Positions 53,219 to 58,729 of a DNA stretch of 58,729 bases are shown here, piece after piece (the stretch's first letter is position 1; each line of letters opens with the position of its first letter). The notes below the pieces were generated by a model that made no database searches, was not told the origin of the DNA, and was given only the letters and a program-made list of their open reading frames with translations. The stretch is taken from positions 1 through 58,729 of the forward strand of contig JAFTCN010000031.1 of NCBI GenBank assembly GCA_017454675.1, read 5' to 3'. The position numbers were made by a program, and so were the translations under genes. The DNA is from Clostridia bacterium. GTDB taxonomy: Bacteria > Bacillota > Clostridia > Oscillospirales > CAG-272.

Positions 53219-54271
53219 TCACTCTTCCTCCGATATCTTCTGGTCGCCAGTCGACCAGACATGTTTTCCGTTTGCGTCTGCCGGTTTGTTCTGCGCCATC
53301 ACTCCGGCGAGTGGGTGCGGAAGGTAGGGCTCCTCGAGATATGCGGTCTCCATATCAGTAAGCCGCAAGTCAACAGCCCGGCAGGCTCCCTCGATGTGGC
53401 TCAGCTTTGTCGCACCGACGACGGGAGAGGTCACTTTTGTCATGAGCCACGCAAGCGATATCTCGGTCATCGTAACTCCGCGCTTTTCTGCAAGCTCCGC
53501 CACGCGCGAGATGATCGCGTTGTCCTGCTTTGCCGTCGCGTCGTATTTGAATCTCGCATAGGAGTCTTCCGCCGCGCGTTTGGTGCCGTTTTCACCGGGC
53601 AGACGGGACAGCCTGCCGCTTGCCAGCGCGCTGTAAGGCGTTAACGCTATATTTTCTTCACGGCAGTAGGGAATCATCTCGCGCTCTTCCTCGCGGAAGA
53701 TGAGGTTGTAATGGCCCTGTACCGATACGAATCTGGCGAAGCCCTCTTTTTCCGCCAGGGCGTTTGCTTTGGCGATCTGCCAGGCGAAGCAGTTGGAGAT
53801 ACCGATATATCTTGTTTTCCCGGCTTTGACGGCGTTGTTCAGTCCTTCGAGGATATCGTATACCGGCGTGTTCCAGTCCCACATATGATATATATACAGG
53901 TCGACGTGATCCATTCCGAGGTTTTTCAGACTTGCGTTTATCATATTCTCGATATGCTTCTGTCCGGATATCCCGCGTTCGATCTCGTCAGGCGTGCGCG
54001 GAAGGAATTTTGTCGCCACCACGACCTCGTCGCGCCTTGCAAAGTCGCGAAGGGCGCGGCCGACATACTGCTCGCTGGTGCCGCTCTGGTATGCGATGGC
54101 AGTATCGTAGAAATTCACGCCGAGTTCAAGTCCGCGCTTTATGATCTCACGGCTGTGCTCCTCGTCGAGCGTCCAGGTGTGCTGACCCCGCGACGCGTCG
54201 CCGAAGCCCATACATCCCATACAGACGCGCGAAACGGTAAGGTCTGTGCAGCCGAGCTTTGTGTACCGCAT
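53219..54271 (-). CDS. Aldo/keto reductase
   Basis: 350 residues; NADPH-dependent reduction of a carbonyl. The catalytic set is visible: Asp and Tyr in NFYDTAIAYQSGTSE, Lys in VVVATKFLP, and His in DLYIYHMWD. The cofactor end is SPVVGATKLSHIEGA. It is the second gene of the TetR-led operon, 27 nt after the regulator, with AGGGGAT before the ATG. The role is likely detoxification of aldehydes or quinones sensed by the regulator, which is inference from context. Confidence 0.92.
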   Translation of the reverse strand: MRYTKLGCTDLTVSRVCMGCMGFGDASRGQHTWTLDEEHSREIIKRGLELGVNFYDTAIAYQSGTSEQYVGRALRDFARRDEVVVATKFLPRTPDEIERGISGQKHIENMINASLKNLGMDHVDLYIYHMWDWNTPVYDILEGLNNAVKAGKTRYIGISNCFAWQIAKANALAEKEGFARFVSVQGHYNLIFREEEREMIPYCREENIALTPYSALASGRLSRLPGENGTKRAAEDSYARFKYDATAKQDNAIISRVAELAEKRGVTMTEISLAWLMTKVTSPVVGATKLSHIEGACRAVDLRLTDMETAYLEEPYLPHPLAGVMAQNKPADANGKHVWSTGDQKISEEE

Positions 54272-54298
54272 TATTTCATCCCCTTTTTATTCCTGATA

Positions 54299-54916
54299 TC
54301 AAAGCAGTTTTATAAGACAGTTAAAAGTGATCTCGTAAACAGACCGGTAAACGAAACCGACGCCAGCCTCGCGCATCGCCTCGCGCTGCTTCTCTGTGAC
54401 TTCGGCGTACGGATAGATGCCGAACATGAAAGGGAAGAAGATATAGATGATATTCCGGATTTCCTCATCGCTCTTTCCGGGAAAGAATTTCGTGAGGATC
54501 ATGCAAAAAAGCTCCATGGAGCGTCCGTAGGCTTTTTTGAAATCTGTCAAAAGCCCGGTCCTGCTGTTCGCCTCCATATCGTAGTTGTTCATCGAGAGCA
54601 GTTTCAGAAGCTGTACGCGTTCGGAAAGCGAGCGGGCGATCTTTTCCGCGAGCTCTTCTTTGCCGAGACTGTCGTTACCGTCAAGTATTGATGTGAGCGC
54701 CCCGTTCCACCGGTCGTATTCCCTTTCGAACAGCGCAAGGAAGATCTCCTCTTTTGTTTGAAAATAGTTGTATATAGTTGGTCGCGAGAAGGGGACTTCC
54801 TCTCCTATCTCTTTCAGCGTGATCTCCTTAAAGCTCATTGTCTGATATAGTTTTTCGCAGGAGTTCACGATCTCCTCTCGGCGCGACGCGACCTGCTCCG
54901 CCGTTTTCTTTACCAT
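54299..54916 (-). CDS. TetR-family transcriptional regulator
   Basis: 205 residues. The N-terminal helix-turn-helix is clear: EEIVNSCEKLYQTMSFKEIT, then LKEIGEEVPFSRPTIYNYFQTKEEIFLALF, the recognition helix being SRPTIYNYF. The C-terminal ~140 residues are all-helical and should bind the ligand. First gene of a leftward operon. Two palindromes in its own promoter are the likely operator, so it should repress itself and the aldo/keto reductase, cupin fusion and flavodoxin genes until an inducer binds. Confidence 0.92.
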   Translation of the reverse strand: MVKKTAEQVASRREEIVNSCEKLYQTMSFKEITLKEIGEEVPFSRPTIYNYFQTKEEIFLALFEREYDRWNGALTSILDGNDSLGKEELAEKIARSLSERVQLLKLLSMNNYDMEANSRTGLLTDFKKAYGRSMELFCMILTKFFPGKSDEEIRNIIYIFFPFMFGIYPYAEVTEKQREAMREAGVGFVYRSVYEITFNCLIKLL

Positions 54917-54939
54917 AATATCACCTTCCCGGTATTATT

Positions 54940-54990
54940 CTGACACCGTGTCAGCGTGTATATTATACCACGTTGCTGACACGGTGTCAA
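54940..54990 (-). promoter_or_regulatory. TetR dual operator and consensus promoter
   Basis: On the minus strand: TTGACA (54985-54990), 17-bp spacer, TATAAT (54962-54967). Two 15-bp palindromes frame it: CTGACACCGTGTCAG (54940-54954), at or just after the start point, and CTGACACGGTGTCAA (54976-54990), which covers the -35 box. Their centres are 36 bp apart. This is a classic arrangement for repression by a dimeric regulator. Confidence 0.88.
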
Positions 54991-55101
54991 TATCTTTTTG
55001 AAATAGACGTATTTTCCGATCAAAGCAGAACGCTTCTCATATTCTCCGGCATAGAAGCAATCGGGCGACGACCCGACGCCTGCATGGCGCCGGTACGCCG
55101 A

Positions 55102-55130
55102 TTGACTTTTTTGTTTTTATCTGTTATAAT
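55102..55130 (+). promoter_or_regulatory. Promoter of the propeller-esterase-ogt cluster
   Basis: TTGACT (55102-55107), 17-bp spacer, TATAAT (55125-55130), 45 nt before the ATG at 55176. Confidence 0.8.
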
Positions 55131-55175
55131 ATGATGTGAAGGGAAATCCCTATCATTTATGAAAGGACCGATGAC

Positions 55176-56105
55176 ATGAGTTCGTTTTCCGGTTTTACAG
55201 ACCTTCGGGAGATATTTAAAAAGTATAACTGCGGACGTGAAGGATTCGTAAATATGCAGATCGGATCCGACGGGAAGCTGTATTTCCTGTTTAATGAAAA
55301 TATACCCGAACGGATCGACGGCATGTTCGTACCGACAAAATCGCACAGCAGGTATCTTGTCACTGTACTGGATATCGACTGGGATAATGAGACCGTCACG
55401 AATGAACGGTTCTATGATCTCGGTACGCAGGAAGTGAATTATCACTTTGTGCAGCCTCTGGACGGCGGATTTCTGCTTGTGGCTTCAAGGTGCTGCCGCA
55501 TAAACGGCACGGGTGAGAACAATGCGGCATTGATCGACAGACACGGAAGCATCTTAAGGCAGTTCTGTCTAGGCGACGGTATAGCGGATGTCGCCGTTCT
55601 TTCGGACGGCAGGATCGTCACAAGTTATTTTGACGAAGGAGTCCTCGGCAACTACGGCTGGGAGGACGAACCGCTGGGGGCGAGCGGGCTCGTCGTATGG
55701 GATAAAGACGGAAAGATCCTCTGGGAGGCTGACAGTGATATCCTCGACTGCTATGCCCTGAATATCGACGACAGCGAAAGGCTCTGGTATTACTATTATA
55801 CCGAGTTCGAGCTTGTCTGCACCGATCTTCAAAACGAAACGGTGTATCAGCCGGATATCAGCGGAGCAGATATGTTCATTCTGACTGCCGACGGGAAGAG
55901 CGTTATCTTCGACAAAGGCTATGACGGTCACGGCTCGTTCGTCGCGGAGCGGTTTGCCGGCGACAGTCTTTCAGCGCCCGAGGATATGCCGCTCGACTAT
56001 GAAGGCAGAGAGATAGTACCTTGTACGTATACGTCAAGAGGATCGCGTGCCGCGTTCATTGACGGCGAAGACAGACTGTTTGTTAAAAACTTTATCAGTA
56101 TCTGA
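55176..56105 (+). CDS. Beta-propeller-like hypothetical protein
   Basis: 309 residues, no signal peptide; AAAGGA precedes the ATG. The sequence is built of short beta-blades with Asp/Gly turns (MQIGSDGKLYFLFNENIPER, LIDRHGSILRQFCLGDGIAD, GLVVWDKDGKILWEADSDIL, CYALNIDDSERLWYYYYTEF), as in intracellular propeller proteins. No enzyme motif is seen. First gene of a rightward cluster with the esterase 12 nt behind it, so it may serve as its binding partner, but this is a guess. Confidence 0.75.
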   Translation: MSSFSGFTDLREIFKKYNCGREGFVNMQIGSDGKLYFLFNENIPERIDGMFVPTKSHSRYLVTVLDIDWDNETVTNERFYDLGTQEVNYHFVQPLDGGFLLVASRCCRINGTGENNAALIDRHGSILRQFCLGDGIADVAVLSDGRIVTSYFDEGVLGNYGWEDEPLGASGLVVWDKDGKILWEADSDILDCYALNIDDSERLWYYYYTEFELVCTDLQNETVYQPDISGADMFILTADGKSVIFDKGYDGHGSFVAERFAGDSLSAPEDMPLDYEGREIVPCTYTSRGSRAAFIDGEDRLFVKNFISI

Positions 56106-56117
56106 AATTCGATATCC

Positions 56118-56789
56118 ATGCTTGAAAAGTATATGTTCGGCGATCCGGAGGCCGGTACCGTTCTTATCCAGCCGGTTGACGGTCACGACCTTGAGGGGAT
56201 CGAAAACGAGGTCTCGCTCATCGCCGCAAACTGCGGAAAATACTTTCACCTGATTGCCGTAAAGGTCGGTGACTGGAATGCCGATCTCTCTCCCTGGAAA
56301 GCGCCCGCCGTGTTCGGCAAAGAGAATTTCGGCGAAGGCGCGGAGGAAACGCTCAAGCAGATATTGAAACTCTGCGCTGACAGGACTAAGACGTATTATA
56401 TCGGCGGTTATTCGCTCGCCGGGCTTTTTGCGCTCTGGGCGGCATGCCGGACGGATCTTTTCAGGGGCGTCGCTGCGGCCTCTCCGTCTGTGTGGTTCCC
56501 GGGCTTTGCGGACTATTTGAAGGAGAATGAGATAAAGACCGGCGCGGTATATCTCAGTCTCGGCGACAGGGAGGAGAAGTCGCGCAACCCAGTACTGGCG
56601 ACGGTCGGCGACAGGATACGCGAGGCATACGCCCTGCTCTCGGAGCGCGGCGTGAAATGCGTCCTCGAATGGAACGAAGGCAATCACTTCAAAGACGCTG
56701 ACGTCCGCACGGCAAAGGCGTTTTCTTGGGTGATTAATAATAGAAACGATTCCTGCGAATATGGATTCGCGGAGCAGGAGAAAGACTGA
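56118..56789 (+). CDS. Alpha/beta-hydrolase fold esterase
   Basis: 223 residues. The nucleophile elbow is YIGGYSLAGLFALW (Ser99). An acid in SLGDREEKSRN (about 152-156) and His in EWNEGNHFKD (about 196) complete the triad. The order fits esterase D/enterobactin-esterase-like hydrolases. No signal peptide. The ATG has only a weak ribosome site and may rely on the upstream gene. The ogt gene begins 2 nt after its stop. Confidence 0.85.
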   Translation: MLEKYMFGDPEAGTVLIQPVDGHDLEGIENEVSLIAANCGKYFHLIAVKVGDWNADLSPWKAPAVFGKENFGEGAEETLKQILKLCADRTKTYYIGGYSLAGLFALWAACRTDLFRGVAAASPSVWFPGFADYLKENEIKTGAVYLSLGDREEKSRNPVLATVGDRIREAYALLSERGVKCVLEWNEGNHFKDADVRTAKAFSWVINNRNDSCEYGFAEQEKD

Positions 56790-56791
56790 TC

Positions 56792-57322
56792 ATGCAATAT
56801 ACGCATCATTATGTTTCACCGCTCGGAGGAATAACGGAAGCTTCTGACGGCGAAAATCTTATCGGGCTTTGGTTTGACGGACAGAAGTATTTTGCCGATA
56901 CTTTGGGGTCCGATCATAAAGAAATAGAACTTCCGGTTTTCAAGCTGACGGATAAGTGGCTCGATATCTATTTCAGCGGAAAGGATCCCGGTTTCATACC
57001 TCCTGTTCAAATAAAAACTACTGCGTTTCGCAAGGCGGTCTGTGAGATCATGCTCACGATCCCATACGGGAAAACGATGACATACGGCGAAATCGCAAAA
57101 AAGCTCGCCAAAGACCGGGGCGTCGGGCGAACGTCCGCAAGGGCAGTCGGCGGAGCAGTCGGGCATAATTCCATCTCTCTTATTATTCCGTGCCACCGTG
57201 TCGTCGGGAAAAACGGAATTCTTACAGGGTACGCCGGCGGTGTTGAAAAGAAAAAGGCTCTTCTTGATATGGAAGGCGCATATATTAACGATTTATGCGT
57301 GCCAAAGAAGGGTATCGGTTAA
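56792..57322 (+). CDS. ogt: O6-alkylguanine-DNA alkyltransferase
   Basis: 176 residues; repairs O6-methylguanine by irreversible transfer to its own Cys. The active site is LIIPCHRVVGKNG with Cys134. The DNA-binding part shows PYGKTMTYGEIAKKLAKDRG and TSARAVGGAVGHN; the arginine finger lies in ARAVG. Length and layout match Ogt. GGAGAAAG precedes the ATG. Part of the cluster with the esterase. Confidence 0.96.
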   Translation: MQYTHHYVSPLGGITEASDGENLIGLWFDGQKYFADTLGSDHKEIELPVFKLTDKWLDIYFSGKDPGFIPPVQIKTTAFRKAVCEIMLTIPYGKTMTYGEIAKKLAKDRGVGRTSARAVGGAVGHNSISLIIPCHRVVGKNGILTGYAGGVEKKKALLDMEGAYINDLCVPKKGIG

Positions 57323-57406
57323 TTAATCTGCGTCTGAAAGACAAATTCCTGCCTTTAAAAGCAAAGCAGCGTTCCGTCAATTTGCGATCTGCGGAGGAAT
57401 TACAAT

Positions 57407-58186
57407 ATGCCTGAATACAGTGAACAGGATCTGAAACACGCGACGGAATTACGGGAGGAGATCCACGGGTGCGCTCTGGCGAGAGTCAGGGCTGTTTACC
57501 CTGACGCCGGTCACGTCGTCGACGAATATCCGCCTGAGGCGTATTTTCAGAAGGTCTGGGATTATCCGGGACAGTGGTATACGGTGGCGGGGACGCCGCC
57601 CGGATCCGGAGGCAGAAAAGAACTGACGGAGACTATCGTCCGTCAAACGCTTGAGTATTACCGGGAAAAGGGAAGCGTCCGTTCGGACAGTGAGTTTTAC
57701 CGGCTTATTGCTGAGTTTCCTGATACTGTCTGCGATTACTTCCTTGTGGGGCCCGATGATCAGAATGCGAAAGCATCGGACGTGTTTCCTTACCGCGGTG
57801 TCGATTCGCACAGGCTTGCCCTTGAATTCGCCTTTCGCGAGCTCTCCCGCGACGGTAAAAAGCGGTCCTGCGACACGAAAAAAGCAAGGTGCCGAAAACT
57901 CAAAAGCGCAGCGCTGTTTGCGCCTGATGGTTCGGATGACCGGCTCAATTACCGCAAGGCGTTCCTTTGTCCTCATAACGGGAATTCATACACCGACCGG
58001 GATTTTGATCGGGTCAACGCCGTTTTGTTTCCGGGCGGCGCCGGGTGTCTTGAGGCTTTCAGGTGGACGACCGACTGGTCTGATTATTTCGACGGGGGGC
58101 ACGAGTGTTGGGGCGCGCTGTGTCTTACGGTCTATGACCGTGTGCTCGAGCGGTTCGTCATTATAACGGCGTCAGCGACGGACTGA
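57407..58186 (+). CDS. Hypothetical protein
   Basis: 259 residues, soluble, GGAGGAATTACAAT before the ATG. No family is recognised. The sequence is rich in Asp, Tyr and Arg and has a Cys/Lys/Arg-rich middle (KKRSCDTKKARCRKLKSAA). FPDTVCDYFLVGPDDQNAKA and TDWSDYFDGGHECWGALCLT are its most distinctive parts. It follows ogt after an 84-nt gap. Confidence 0.65.
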   Translation: MPEYSEQDLKHATELREEIHGCALARVRAVYPDAGHVVDEYPPEAYFQKVWDYPGQWYTVAGTPPGSGGRKELTETIVRQTLEYYREKGSVRSDSEFYRLIAEFPDTVCDYFLVGPDDQNAKASDVFPYRGVDSHRLALEFAFRELSRDGKKRSCDTKKARCRKLKSAALFAPDGSDDRLNYRKAFLCPHNGNSYTDRDFDRVNAVLFPGGAGCLEAFRWTTDWSDYFDGGHECWGALCLTVYDRVLERFVIITASATD

Positions 58187-58197
58187 CAGATCCCGGT

Positions 58198-58482
58198 ATG
58201 CCGGTACGGCGCAGGACCCGGAGCGGGGAGGTATTCGGTGAACAAAGTAAAAGCTGTTTTGAGATCGCGGCGACTACGGTGATCGCGCTGATCGTGATGA
58301 CGGCAGGCTCGGCGCTCGTTGTTTTGGATACGTTGACAAAGCACCACGCGCATGAACACCATTCCCTAACGGATTTGACCCAACCACAAAAAATCATGTG
58401 TTATCGACACCCTGAGCGCATATTTTCTCTGAGGATCAGAACAAAAAACAGCATATTTTACAAATATCCTCCTCTGCTGTAA
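58198..58482 (+). CDS. Possible small membrane protein, doubtful
   Basis: An open frame of 94 codons with one hydrophobic stretch (AATTVIALIVMTAGSALVVL) followed by a His-rich segment (TKHHAHEHHSL). A better ribosome site (GGGGAGGT) leads to a GTG at 58240 in another frame, reading MNKVKAVLRSRRLR before a stop. The two could be a short membrane protein split by a frameshift. The last third is poor in gene-like composition. Little confidence. Confidence 0.3.
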   Translation: MPVRRRTRSGEVFGEQSKSCFEIAATTVIALIVMTAGSALVVLDTLTKHHAHEHHSLTDLTQPQKIMCYRHPERIFSLRIRTKNSIFYKYPPLL

Positions 58483-58551
58483 ACGCTGCCGCAAAGGAGG
58501 ATTCTGTTTGTAAAAAAATTTAAAGGTTTAATTGCCTCGGGTTTATTGCTG

Positions 58552-58729
58552 TCAGCCAAACGACCCTTTAATTTCTTCAAGAAACCGTTCGGCGATCGGG
58601 GTGAGCGGCTGAAACTTTTTCCAAACGAGATACAGTTTGGTTTCAAGTCGAGGCGATAACGGTCTGAATACAAGTCCGCTCTTTTCAGACGTATCCACGA
58701 TCCTGTCAAAGGTAAGCAGATACCCGAGA
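58552..58729 (-). CDS. LysR-family regulator, C-terminal fragment
   Basis: The final 58 codons of a minus-strand gene that runs off the right edge. The text LGYLLTFDRIVDTSEKSGLV, then VFRPLSPRLETKLYLVWKKF and QPLTPIAERFLEEIKG, matches the end of the LysR substrate-binding domain (Y(L)VWKKxQxLTPxAxxFLxxIK). The DNA-binding part is outside the window. It is convergent with the cluster at 55176-58186. Confidence 0.75.
   Translation of the reverse strand, partial: LGYLLTFDRIVDTSEKSGLVFRPLSPRLETKLYLVWKKFQPLTPIAERFLEEIKGSFG

Overview
The window reads as chromosomal DNA of a GC-rich, anaerobic, Gram-positive-type bacterium, most likely a gut Clostridia (Bacillota). This rests on AGGAGG-type ribosome sites, TTGACA-17-TATAAT promoters, a two-iron desulfoferrodoxin, formate-tetrahydrofolate ligase, cytosolic glycosidases and lipoproteins with Ser/Thr-rich tails. 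No rRNA, tRNA or CRISPR array was recognised. The taxonomic placement is inference.

Layout. 1-2600 is an AT-rich accessory stretch: the 5' end of an AAA ATPase gene, an IS3-family element with a textbook -1 frameshift signal whose orfB is broken by an ~83 bp double-hairpin insertion, and a small membrane protein. 2632-11203 (minus) is a compact operon of a secreted, surface-anchored glycerophosphodiesterase-like protein followed by two tandem GH38 alpha-mannosidase paralogues. 11396-13807 (plus) holds an FAD dehydrogenase and a stand-alone GMP-synthase ATP-PPase gene that carries an in-frame TAG. 14130-19472 holds an M20-peptidase remnant, a lipoprotein gene split by a frameshift, a lipoprotein with four internal repeats, and a small zinc-ribbon gene. 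19545-24176 holds a GH29 alpha-L-fucosidase, two MgtC/SapB paralogues, a metallophosphoesterase and an amidohydrolase.

24268-37527 is an almost complete de novo purine operon: purE, purC, purF-like, purM, purN, purO-type IMP cyclohydrolase, stand-alone AICAR transformylase, purD, large-type purL and fhs. Fhs makes the formyl-THF used by PurN and the AICAR transformylase. purB and purK are not in the window. The PurF-like protein lacks the N-terminal catalytic cysteine, and the usual bifunctional PurH is replaced by two separate enzymes.

37602-50341 holds an NPP-type phosphodiesterase, rsmE, a sodium:solute symporter, a strongly promoted surface protein, an acyl-ACP thioesterase, a solitary trpF, a tldD/tldE pair, a desulfoferrodoxin, an uncharacterised alpha/alpha-toroid-like protein and a six-helix membrane protein. 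Three convergent gene junctions each contain a long perfect hairpin. 50433-54990 (minus) holds kdgK with a duplicated leader and a TetR-controlled redox module (TetR, aldo/keto reductase, carboxymuconolactone-decarboxylase/cupin fusion, flavodoxin lipoprotein) with a paired palindromic operator around a perfect consensus promoter. 55176-58186 (plus) holds a beta-propeller-like protein, an esterase, an O6-alkylguanine transferase and an unknown protein. The window ends in the 3' part of a LysR regulator gene.

The most notable points are the in-frame amber codon in the GMP synthase gene (no intact gene examined here ends in TAG), the Cys-less PurF with split PurH functions, the TetR dual-operator redox cassette, and two secreted proteins that share a Gly-Cys-containing C-terminal anchor.
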